Positions 14,853 through 21,845 of a stretch of 32,537 nucleotides of DNA are shown here, piece after piece. Position numbers and translations under genes: made by a program. Position 1 is the stretch's first letter; every line of letters begins with the position of its first letter. A model generated the notes under the pieces. That model searched no databases. It was not told the DNA's origin and worked only from the letters and a program-made list of their open reading frames with translations. The DNA is from Lachnospiraceae bacterium UBA3845 (GTDB lineage Bacteria; Bacillota; Clostridia; Lachnospirales; Lachnospiraceae), in NCBI GenBank assembly GCA_002392705.1, contig DGHP01000009.1, positions 1-32,537 on the forward strand. The letters run 5' to 3'.

Positions 14853-16175
14853 ATGAAAAAACGTACAATCAGTCTGCTGAGCCTGGCACTTCTTGGAGCA
14901 ATGGTTATTCCGGGGGCAGCATTCGCAGAAGAAGGCAGCGTCCTGAACGTTGAGGTCTGGAATGAGGAGTTCAAGAGCCGCATCACAGATCATTATCCGG
15001 GATATGAAGAAGTCGATGCCACGACCGGCAAGATCGGTGATGTGACCGTCAACTGGATCATCACACCGTCCGATGACAACGCTTATCAGAACAATCTGGA
15101 CTCCGTACTGCCGGGCAACGTTGATGCCGCAGCGGATGAGAAGGTTGATATCTTCCTGGTGGAAGCAGACTATGCTCTGAAGTATGTTGACGCTGACGCG
15201 AACGTAGCGATGCCGCTCGAAGATCTGGGCATCACCGCTGATGACCTTGGAAAACAGTATGAGTACACCAAGGATATCGTAACAGACGCGAACGGAGTTC
15301 TCCGCGGATCTTCCTGGCAGGCATGCTCCGCAGGCCTGATCTACAACCGTGAGATCGCCAAGGAAGTTCTTGGCACAGATGATCCCGCTGAGGTTCAGGA
15401 AGCAGTCAAGGACTGGGCAACCTACAACGAGACAGCGGCGAAGATGGCTGAGGCCGGCTACAAGATGGCTGCAACAGTCAATGATACCTATCGTGTATAT
15501 TCCAACAACGTTTCCGGACCGTGGGTACAGGACGGCAAGGTAGTTCTGGACGACAACATCAAGGCATGGGTCGATGATTCCAAGGCTGCTGTTGACGCGG
15601 GACAGACCACCACTGCTGAGCTGTGGAGCGATGACTGGTCAAAGGGCTTCTTCCCGGACGGCAAGGTATTCTGCTACTTTGGGCCGGCATGGTTCTTCAA
15701 CTTCTGCCTGCATGCAGATGAGGAAGGCTCTGTAGCTCATGACGGCGGATGGGGACTTGTAACCGGACCGCAGAGCTTCTACTGGGGCGGCACATGGATC
15801 TGCGCAGCACAGGGAACCGATAATCCGGAACTGGTTAAGGACATCATCCTTACCATGACCACTGACAACGATGTTATGAAAGAGATCGCTCAGGCTGATG
15901 CTGACTGCGTCAACAACAAGGAAGTCCTTGCTGAGCTCGCAGCTGATGATTCCGGAAACCTGGCACTGCTTGGCGGCCAGAACCCCTATGAGATGCTTGC
16001 AGCAGGTGCTGAGAATGTCGACATGAGCAACATCAGCCCCTATGACCAGGGATGCAACGAGGAATTCCAGGGCGCTATGAAGAACTACTTCGACGGCAAC
16101 GCTGATTATGATGCAGCTCTTGCACAGTTCAACAGCGCGATCGTTGAGAAGTATCCGGAGCTTGTAACCGAGTAA
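14853..16175 (+). CDS. Extracellular solute-binding protein of a carbohydrate ABC importer
   Basis: 440 residues. It has an N-terminal signal peptide (MKKRTISLLSLALLGAMVIP... ending AAFA, residues 1-25), then a family 1-type binding protein with WNEEFKSRITDHYPGYEEV, VDIFLVEADYALKYV and a C-terminal lobe with GWGLVTGPQSFYWGGTWIC. It should catch oligosaccharides outside the membrane and deliver them to the two permeases. No cysteine lies at the cleavage point, so it appears not to be a lipoprotein, which is unusual for a Gram-positive binding protein. GGGAGG precedes the start. The substrate is unknown. Confidence 0.93.
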   Translation: MKKRTISLLSLALLGAMVIPGAAFAEEGSVLNVEVWNEEFKSRITDHYPGYEEVDATTGKIGDVTVNWIITPSDDNAYQNNLDSVLPGNVDAAADEKVDIFLVEADYALKYVDADANVAMPLEDLGITADDLGKQYEYTKDIVTDANGVLRGSSWQACSAGLIYNREIAKEVLGTDDPAEVQEAVKDWATYNETAAKMAEAGYKMAATVNDTYRVYSNNVSGPWVQDGKVVLDDNIKAWVDDSKAAVDAGQTTTAELWSDDWSKGFFPDGKVFCYFGPAWFFNFCLHADEEGSVAHDGGWGLVTGPQSFYWGGTWICAAQGTDNPELVKDIILTMTTDNDVMKEIAQADADCVNNKEVLAELAADDSGNLALLGGQNPYEMLAAGAENVDMSNISPYDQGCNEEFQGAMKNYFDGNADYDAALAQFNSAIVEKYPELVTE

Positions 16176-16262
16176 TCTGAATACCGATCAGCAACAGAAC
16201 GGCAGTCTGACCGATCGTCTGTATATCAGAAACAGCAGACCTGCAGTCTGAAAGAACTTGTT

Positions 16263-16299
16263 CAGGGCCTGCCCGCTCTATGGCGGGCGGGCCCTGTTT
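16263..16299 (+). other. Strong hairpin between the binding protein and permease genes
   Basis: CAGGGCCTGCCCGC (16263-16276) pairs over 14 bp with GCGGGCGGGCCCTG (16283-16296), followed by TTTG. Hairpins here commonly protect or partly terminate the transcript so that the binding protein outnumbers the permeases. Confidence 0.85.
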
Positions 16300-16334
16300 G
16301 TCCATGAAGCACGCAGAAGGTGGGAGATTCCGCT

Positions 16335-17249
16335 ATGACGAGTAATAAGAAAAGCAGGATCACAAGCTATAACAAATGGGGATACATATTCCTGATCCCC
16401 TTTATGGTTGTATTCGTTGTTTTCCAGCTGATTCCGCTTGTGACAACTATTTACAACAGTTTTTTTGAGAACTATATGTCCGGCCTGAAGCAGGTGGGAC
16501 CGAATTTCATAGGACTGAAAAATTACGTCCAGCTTCTTACCCAGGGTGATCTCCTGAAGTACTTTAAGAATACCATGATTATGTGGATCGCAGGATTCAT
16601 CCCGCAGATTCTTCTGTCACTGCTTCTCGGGGCATGGTTTACCAATCCGTCCCTGAAACTGAAGGGGCAGCGTTTCTTCAAGACCGTGATCTATCTTCCG
16701 AACCTGATCATGGCATCCGCATTCTCCATGCTGTTCTTTACCCTCTTCGCCAACACGGGGCCGGTCAATTCCATTCTGGTAAATATGGGAATCTTTAAGG
16801 AACCCTATCAGTTTATGTCCCATGCAGGCTCTGTAAGGGCCCTGGTTGCGATGATGAACTGCCTGATGTGGTTCGGTAATACGACGATTCTCCTGATGGC
16901 CGGCATGATGGGTATTTCCGATTCCCTGTACGAAGCCGCGGAGGTGGACGGCGCGACGCCCACCCAGATCTTTTTCCGCATTACACTGCCTCTGCTGAAG
17001 CCGATCTTTATCTATGTGGTTGTCACTTCCCTGATCGGCGGCCTGCAGATGTTCGATGTACCGCAGATCCTGACCAATGGTACAGGAGATCCGATGCGTA
17101 CTTCGATGACCCTGATCATGTACCTGAACAAGCATCTGTACAGCAAGAACTACGGCCTTGCCGGAGCCCTCTCTGTACTGCTTCTGATCCTGACAGGTAT
17201 CCTGAGTCTGATCGTCTTCCGCACTACCGCGAAAGATGAGCTTAAGTGA
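16335..17249 (+). CDS. Carbohydrate ABC permease, MalF/UgpA type
   Basis: 304 residues with six predicted membrane segments. The permease loop EAAEVDGATPTQIFFRITLPLL contains the EAA motif that docks to the ATPase. The N-terminus SYNKWGYIFLIPFMVVFVVFQLIPLV is typical. I start at ATG 16335, with GGTGGGAG 8 bases upstream; a GTG at 16320 is the less likely choice because it overlaps that ribosome binding site. It ends 10 bases before the second permease. Confidence 0.93.
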   Translation: MTSNKKSRITSYNKWGYIFLIPFMVVFVVFQLIPLVTTIYNSFFENYMSGLKQVGPNFIGLKNYVQLLTQGDLLKYFKNTMIMWIAGFIPQILLSLLLGAWFTNPSLKLKGQRFFKTVIYLPNLIMASAFSMLFFTLFANTGPVNSILVNMGIFKEPYQFMSHAGSVRALVAMMNCLMWFGNTTILLMAGMMGISDSLYEAAEVDGATPTQIFFRITLPLLKPIFIYVVVTSLIGGLQMFDVPQILTNGTGDPMRTSMTLIMYLNKHLYSKNYGLAGALSVLLLILTGILSLIVFRTTAKDELK

Positions 17250-17259
17250 GGTGAATGAC

Positions 17260-18117
17260 ATGACTGAAAGAGAAAGAAAAGAAAGAAATTCGGTTCATGC
17301 CAGAAGAGCAGTGGCCTATACAGTGCTCGTCATTATCTCCTTCCTCTGCCTGTTCTGGTTCTATGTACTGTTTATCAACGCGACAAGATCCAACGGTGAG
17401 CTGAGCCGCGGTTTTACCGCCATTCCGAGCACGCACCTTCTTGAGAATCTGAACAATCTGTTCCACGGATCTCTTCCGGTGCTCCGCGGTATGCTGAACT
17501 CCCTGATCATCGCCGCCCTGAGCGCGCTGCTGTCCACGTATTTCTCAACGATGACAGCTTACGCGATCCAGGTATATGATTTTAAGCTGAAAAAATTCCT
17601 GTTCACCTTCATCCTCGCGATCATGATGATTCCGACGCAGGTTACCGCTCTCGGTTTCGTACAGCTGGTCCGCAACATGAAGCTCCTGAACAGCTTTATT
17701 CCTCTGGTAGTGCCTACCATCGCCGCTCCGGTTACTTTCTTCTATATGAAGCAGTACATGGAAGCGAACCTTCCGAGCGCCCTGATCGAGGCAGCCAGAA
17801 TAGACGGCGCCGGGGAACTGAGGACCTTCAATTCGATCGCTACGCCGCTGATGCGTCCGGCAATTGCCGTGCAGGCGATCTTCACCTTCGTATCCAGCTG
17901 GAATAACTACTTTATTCCTTCACTGGTTCTTTCCAACGATAACAAGAAAACACTTCCGATCCTGATCGCGCAGCTGCGTGCCGCGGACTGGCTGAAGTTT
18001 GATATGGGGCAGGTCTATGCGATGATCGCATTTTCCATCTTCCCTGTCATCATTGTTTATCTGATTCTGTCCAAGAATATCGTCGGCGGAGTGACCGCGG
18101 GCGGTGTAAAAGAGTAA
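17260..18117 (+). CDS. Carbohydrate ABC permease, MalG/UgpE type
   Basis: 285 residues with six membrane segments and the EAA loop EAARIDGAGELRTFNSIATPLM. ATG 17260 is favoured because GTGAGGTG lies 6 bases upstream; ATG 17236 would overlap the previous gene by 14 bases. No ATPase gene follows. Firmicutes CUT1 importers of this sort usually borrow a shared MsmK/UgpC-type ATPase encoded elsewhere (family knowledge). Confidence 0.93.
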   Translation: MTERERKERNSVHARRAVAYTVLVIISFLCLFWFYVLFINATRSNGELSRGFTAIPSTHLLENLNNLFHGSLPVLRGMLNSLIIAALSALLSTYFSTMTAYAIQVYDFKLKKFLFTFILAIMMIPTQVTALGFVQLVRNMKLLNSFIPLVVPTIAAPVTFFYMKQYMEANLPSALIEAARIDGAGELRTFNSIATPLMRPAIAVQAIFTFVSSWNNYFIPSLVLSNDNKKTLPILIAQLRAADWLKFDMGQVYAMIAFSIFPVIIVYLILSKNIVGGVTAGGVKE

Positions 18118-18137
18118 AGAGCTTTACTGTTCCGGGA

Positions 18138-18169
18138 GGGCAGGCGCGATGCGCCTGCCCGTTTTTATT
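18138..18169 (+). terminator. Rho-independent terminator of the sugar importer operon
   Basis: GGGCAGGCGC (18138-18147), loop GAT, GCGCCTGCCC (18151-18160), then GTTTTTATT. Confidence 0.95.
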
Positions 18170-18204
18170 GTTCTGCACTCCTCCTAAGACTTTGAGAAGC
18201 GCAG

Positions 18205-18297
18205 AAAACTTTGATTTCGTTACGCTTCCCATCTGCGGGTAAAGCCACGGGAATCCGCACAGCGAAGTTTTGAAAACTGCCGCGAGAAGAGTTTTTT
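18205..18297. other. Foldable intergenic segment before the alarmone synthetase promoter
   Basis: AAAACTTTG (18205-18213) and CGAAGTTTT (18263-18271) pair with one mismatch and enclose TGCGG/CCGCA (18234-18238/18255-18259). A weaker AAAACT...AGTTTT (18273-18295) ending in a T-run follows, which might be a small terminator. No promoter for it is obvious. It could be an RNA remnant. Confidence 0.3.
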
Positions 18298-18341
18298 CAC
18301 ACGAAATTCACAGGCTGTTCTCACCGGTCCGCCTTTTCTTA

Positions 18342-18350
18342 TGCTACAAT
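18342..18350 (+). promoter_or_regulatory. Extended -10 promoter for the alarmone/two-component operon
   Basis: TGC precedes TACAAT (18345-18350), an extended -10, with no clear -35. The leader of about 100 bases contains CACCGC/GCGGTG (18366-18371/18381-18386). Confidence 0.5.
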
Positions 18351-18456
18351 CTTTCTGGCTGTCATCACCGCCTGCTATATGCGGTGCCGGAGCCAGGGTG
18401 ATAAGATGAACCCCGGATGTGTACGGGGCTTACGGATACAGAAATGGAGTATGTAT

Positions 18457-19077
18457 ATGGAATCGATCTATGGACCTTTTCAGGACTGTCTGTACAGAGT
18501 GATGGACCGGACTACGGAGGAACTGAAAGAATACAACGCCCGGATAAAGGAGAAGACGGGAGAGGGAATCTATGAGCATCTCAGCACCCGCATCAAATCT
18601 GAGGAAAGCATGCGGGAGAAATGTGCCCGCAGGGAGCTTCCCGTCAATACGCACAGCGCGCTCGCCGTCATCACGGACGCGGTCGGGATCCGCGTCATTA
18701 CCCGTTTTATTGACGACATCTATGAGATCGCGGCTTTTCTGAGAACCCTGCCGGGTACGGAAGTGGTCCGGGAAAAGGATTATATCCGCCATGCGAAACC
18801 GAACGGCTACCGGAGTTATCATATGATCCTGAAACGGGAATTTCCTTTTCCGGATGCAGAGGGAAACAACCCGGGTCATTTCTATATAGAGGTACAGCTG
18901 CGTTCCCTGGCCATGGACTCCTGGGCAAGCCTGGAGCATCAGCTGAAGTATAAAAAGGATATTCCTTCCCGGGATCTGATCGTGTCGGAACTCAAGAGGT
19001 GCGCGGATGAACTGGCTTCCTGCGATCTGTCGATGCAGACGATCCGGAACCTGATACGGGAGGAGGGAACAGTATGA
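18457..19077 (+). CDS. Small alarmone synthetase (RelA/SpoT synthetase domain only)
   Basis: 206 residues with the synthetase fold alone and no hydrolase domain, of the RelQ/RelP/YjbM type. Visible catalytic features are RIKSEES (Arg45, Lys47), the magnesium aspartate Asp74 in TDAVGIRV, the guanine-stacking Tyr118 in KPNGYRSYH, and Glu145 in EVQLRS. It should transfer pyrophosphate from ATP to GDP or GTP to make (p)ppGpp. GGAG lies 7 bases before ATG 18457; ATG 18451 is too close. An in-frame upstream extension to 18379 lies in the leader. It overlaps the response regulator by four bases (ATGA). That coupling suggests synthesis is tied to the signalling operon. Confidence 0.9.
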   Translation: MESIYGPFQDCLYRVMDRTTEELKEYNARIKEKTGEGIYEHLSTRIKSEESMREKCARRELPVNTHSALAVITDAVGIRVITRFIDDIYEIAAFLRTLPGTEVVREKDYIRHAKPNGYRSYHMILKREFPFPDAEGNNPGHFYIEVQLRSLAMDSWASLEHQLKYKKDIPSRDLIVSELKRCADELASCDLSMQTIRNLIREEGTV

Positions 19078-19748
19078 GATTACTGCTTGCGGAGGATGAA
19101 GGACAGCTTGCCAGAGCAGTCGCCACAGTTCTTGAGCATACAGGCTATGAAGTGGATAGAGCCGAAAACGGAAGCGAAGCGGTGAAACTGGCTCAGACAC
19201 ACAGCTACGACTGCATGATCCTGGATATCATGATGCCGGTTATGGACGGAATCGAGGCGCTGACAAGAATCCGTGCCGGCGGGGATGTTACGCCGGTCAT
19301 TCTTCTGACTGCGAAGGCGGAAGTGGAAGACCGCATCAGCGGACTGGATGCCGGAGCGGACGATTACCTGACAAAGCCTTTTGCCATGGGGGAACTGGTT
19401 GCCAGGATCCGGTCGGCCACAAGGAGAAAATCAGCTTACACACCACGGATTTTTAAGATGGGCAAGCTGGTCCTGGACAAAGACCGGCAGGAGCTTCGCG
19501 CGGAGAATTCCATCCGCCTGTCCGGCAGGGAGAATGAACTGATGGAATATCTGCTCCTGAACCGTGACAAGGATCTTACACGTGATGAAGTATTCCGCAG
19601 GGTCTGGCCTGAGAATCCGGAGGAAGGGGAGGAGATCGTCTGGGTCTATGTCTCCTATCTGAAGGCAAAACTGCAGGCGGTCAGCGCGGATGTGGAAATT
19701 ACGGGGAGCAGACAGGGCCCCTACCGGATAAGGAAGACAGCGTCATGA
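19074..19748 (+). CDS. OmpR-family response regulator
   Basis: 224 residues. The receiver domain has acidic EDEG near the N-terminus, the phosphoacceptor Asp51 in LDIMMPVMDG, the threonine of LLTAK and the lysine of LTKPFAM. The C-terminal winged-helix DNA-binding domain begins around residue 125 (LSGRENELMEYLL, EIVWVYVSYLKAKL). It overlaps the alarmone synthetase and the histidine kinase by four bases on either side. Its target genes are unknown. Confidence 0.95.
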   Translation: MRLLLAEDEGQLARAVATVLEHTGYEVDRAENGSEAVKLAQTHSYDCMILDIMMPVMDGIEALTRIRAGGDVTPVILLTAKAEVEDRISGLDAGADDYLTKPFAMGELVARIRSATRRKSAYTPRIFKMGKLVLDKDRQELRAENSIRLSGRENELMEYLLLNRDKDLTRDEVFRRVWPENPEEGEEIVWVYVSYLKAKLQAVSADVEITGSRQGPYRIRKTAS

Positions 19749-21088
19749 TTCAGAAGCTTCAGAGAAGATTCATAAAGATAGCCGGCTTTTCAGCGGTCAG
19801 CCTCATGATTGTCCTCATGGTTCCCCTGAACATTTTTATTTATTTCTGGACCGGCTCCGAGCTGAAGAAGACCCTGAGCTATATCATCGAGGTAGGCGGC
19901 GTGCTGCCGGATTTTGCGGATGTGCAGCAGAAAGATCAGGAATCGGAGACCTTCCGGGCCTATATGCAGAAGAATCCGCCCCAAAGCGCTGCCGCTGAGG
20001 GGGATGCCGCCGGCACAGAGGCGGAGGGGGAGGATTTAAGACTGGGGCAGGGGCTTCATTTTAACGCGGAAAGCATCTATCAGCTCCGATTTTTCCTGGT
20101 AAAGCTGAGCCGGGAGGGGGAAGCGGAGAATTTTACGCTGAACCATATAGCCGCCGTGGACAGGGAGAAGGCGGAGTCGATGGCATCACGCTACAGGAAC
20201 CGTCTTTTTGACAGCGGCTATCTGAAGGAGGATGGGATAGATTATTATTATCTTGTCCGGAATATCGGGAATGGGGAGAGTGTCATCGGATTTCTGGACT
20301 GCTCGAGAGAGATGCAGACCTTCCGCCTTGAATACGGAAGTTCCATCGGCTTCGGACTTCTGATGGTTCTGACTCTCCTGATTATCATCTATGTCCTCTC
20401 AAAGAAGGCCATGCAGCCCTATATTGACAATATGGAGAGCCAGAAACAGTTTATCACCAACGCCGGACATGAGCTGAAGACGCCCCTGGCGATCATTTCC
20501 GCGAATACGGAGGTGATTGAGATGCTGAACGGGAAAAGCGAATGGACAGACAGCATCATGGCGCAGGTACACCGGTCGACCGGCCTGATCAATGAACTGA
20601 TTACGCTTTCCCGCATGTCAGAGGCGCATGAAGCGGTCTTTGAGGACGTGGACCTGACGGAGGAGGTGACGGAGGCCGCGGAATCCTTCCGGACACTGAT
20701 CCTGCAGCAGGGGAAAAAGCTTGAGACGGAGATTATGCCGAAGGTGACGGTCCGGGCGGAGCGCGCCTTCAGCGCAGAACTTATCAACATCCTGCTTGAC
20801 AATGCCGCAAAGTATTGCGATGATGGTGGAACAGTGAGGGTTGAGTTAAAGAAGAAGGGGAGGGCCGGCGCTCTTCTGCGGGTCCAGAACGACTACAGGG
20901 ACGGAGCGGACGTGGATTACAGCCGTCTGTTCCAGAGATTTTACCGGGAGGATTCCTCCCATAACAGCAAAAAGTCCGGATACGGGATCGGACTGGCCAT
21001 GGCACAGACGATCATGGAAAGAGTGAAGGGCAGTATCAATGCGTACTGGAAGGACGGGGTGGTTACATTTACCGTCATCTATCAGTGA
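19745..21088 (+). CDS. Membrane sensor histidine kinase
   Basis: 447 residues. One membrane helix lies at about 13-35 and a second at about 199-218, with an extracellular domain of about 160 residues between them that has an alanine- and acid-rich insertion (SAAAEGDAAGTEAEGE). The H-box GHELKTPLAI carries the phosphorylated His242. The ATP-binding part shows LLDNAAKYCDDGG (N-box), SRLFQRFYRED (F-box) and SGYGIGLAMA (G-box). No separate HAMP domain is obvious. It should phosphorylate the response regulator encoded just before it. The signal is unknown. Confidence 0.95.
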   Translation: MIQKLQRRFIKIAGFSAVSLMIVLMVPLNIFIYFWTGSELKKTLSYIIEVGGVLPDFADVQQKDQESETFRAYMQKNPPQSAAAEGDAAGTEAEGEDLRLGQGLHFNAESIYQLRFFLVKLSREGEAENFTLNHIAAVDREKAESMASRYRNRLFDSGYLKEDGIDYYYLVRNIGNGESVIGFLDCSREMQTFRLEYGSSIGFGLLMVLTLLIIIYVLSKKAMQPYIDNMESQKQFITNAGHELKTPLAIISANTEVIEMLNGKSEWTDSIMAQVHRSTGLINELITLSRMSEAHEAVFEDVDLTEEVTEAAESFRTLILQQGKKLETEIMPKVTVRAERAFSAELINILLDNAAKYCDDGGTVRVELKKKGRAGALLRVQNDYRDGADVDYSRLFQRFYREDSSHNSKKSGYGIGLAMAQTIMERVKGSINAYWKDGVVTFTVIYQ

Positions 21089-21091
21089 GAA

Positions 21092-21142
21092 ACACGCCCG
21101 GGCCTGAGCCGGGACGGCCGGGCAGCGGACAGGCGTGTCTTT
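21092..21142 (+). other. Hairpin after the histidine kinase gene
   Basis: ACACGCC (21092-21098) and GGCGTGT (21132-21138) enclose a GC-rich inner fold (CCGGGC...GCCGGG), then CTTT. It could be a weak terminator or an internal processing site, since the DUF1292 gene starts right after it. Confidence 0.5.
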
Positions 21143-21155
21143 ATGGAGGAAGGAT

Positions 21156-21521
21156 ATGGCATTTTTCAAAAACAAAGAGGACAAGAAGGTTATCATACCG
21201 GGTTTTGAAGAGCCTGAGGATAATGGGGTCGAGATCGACGGCGAGGTGATTACGCTCCCCATGGAGGACGGTTCCATGCAGTCCTTCCATGTGATGGACA
21301 CTGTTGAATATAAGGGAAAGCAGTATATGGTCCTGCTTGCGGATGAGGATATCACGGTCGGCGACGAGAATACCAACCTTGAAGTAACCATTGTCCGCCT
21401 GAATGAGATCAAGGTCAATAAGGATTTCGAACCGGAGTATTCGGTGGAAGCGGTCACAAGCCAGAAAGTGCTCCAGGCAGTGTTCAGCATCTTCCAGGAG
21501 CGCGTATCGGTTGAAGGGTAA
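21156..21521 (+). CDS. DUF1292-family protein
   Basis: 121 residues from ATG 21156, which has GGAGGAAGG just upstream; an in-frame start at 21135 (TTG/MSLWRKD) is less likely. The pattern DGEVITLPMEDGSMQSFHVMDTVEYKGKQYMVLL is the DUF1292 core (acidic small protein, about 90-120 residues). The function is unknown. It follows the histidine kinase by 67 bases, with a hairpin between, so it may be in the same operon at lower level or expressed separately. Confidence 0.8.
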   Translation: MAFFKNKEDKKVIIPGFEEPEDNGVEIDGEVITLPMEDGSMQSFHVMDTVEYKGKQYMVLLADEDITVGDENTNLEVTIVRLNEIKVNKDFEPEYSVEAVTSQKVLQAVFSIFQERVSVEG

Positions 21522-21571
21522 GAAGCGGCAGCCGCTGTCCGGGCACAGACCCGGCGCAGGCTCCCGTACGG

Positions 21572-21600
21572 TTGATAACTGAAGGGATGTGTAGTATAAT
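21572..21600 (+). promoter_or_regulatory. Sigma-A promoter for the structured leader / GH3 gene
   Basis: TTGATA (21572-21577), a 17-bp spacer and a consensus TATAAT (21595-21600). Confidence 0.85.
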
Positions 21601-21604
21601 TTTT

Positions 21605-21718
21605 CTGCGAAGTTTTTTTCAGTTTACAGAAAGCATCCCGAAGCGGAACGTTTTGACGGGGCGTGACGGACTGCCGCTGACGGCATACAGGGACTGCTGA
21701 TGGGGACTGACTTCGCAG
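21605..21718 (+). ncRNA. Structured 5' RNA (leader or free RNA), class unknown
   Basis: The predicted transcript starts inside CTGCGAAGT (21605-21613), which pairs with ACTTCGCAG (21710-21718). After a six-base bulge of Ts, CAGT (21620-21623) continues the stem with ACTG (21706-21709), 13 bp in total. Inside is a small GCCG/CGGC hairpin (about 21673-21684) and possibly others. A closed 5'-to-3' stem of about 110 bases placed before a terminator resembles a riboswitch aptamer or a small RNA. I do not recognise the class, and no reading frame of note lies in it. Confidence 0.55.
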
Positions 21719-21728
21719 TTGTTTATCG

Positions 21729-21772
21729 CAGGGTATGTCCGGCAGCGCCATCTGCCGTGCATACCCTGTTTT
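21729..21772 (+). terminator. Intrinsic terminator between the structured RNA and the GH3 gene
   Basis: CAGGGTATG (21729-21737) pairs with CATACCCTG (21760-21768), enclosing CGGCAG/CTGCCG (21740-21745/21752-21757), and TTTT follows. It lies 73 bases before the GH3 start, so it must be bypassed, or the RNA ends here and the GH3 gene needs another promoter. Confidence 0.92.
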
Positions 21773-21845
21773 GCGCGATAAAGCACGAAGGAGGCTGACG
21801 TACCCGAAGGAAGTCAGACAGTTGTTAATGGAGGAGGAAAGATTG

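Noticed and set aside
18379..18456. N-terminal extension of the alarmone synthetase
   Set aside because: It includes the leader hairpin and lacks family similarity; GGAG precedes ATG 18457.
21735..21845. N-terminal extension of the GH3 protein
   Set aside because: It would translate through the terminator hairpin; GGAGGAGGAAA sits before ATG 21846 instead.
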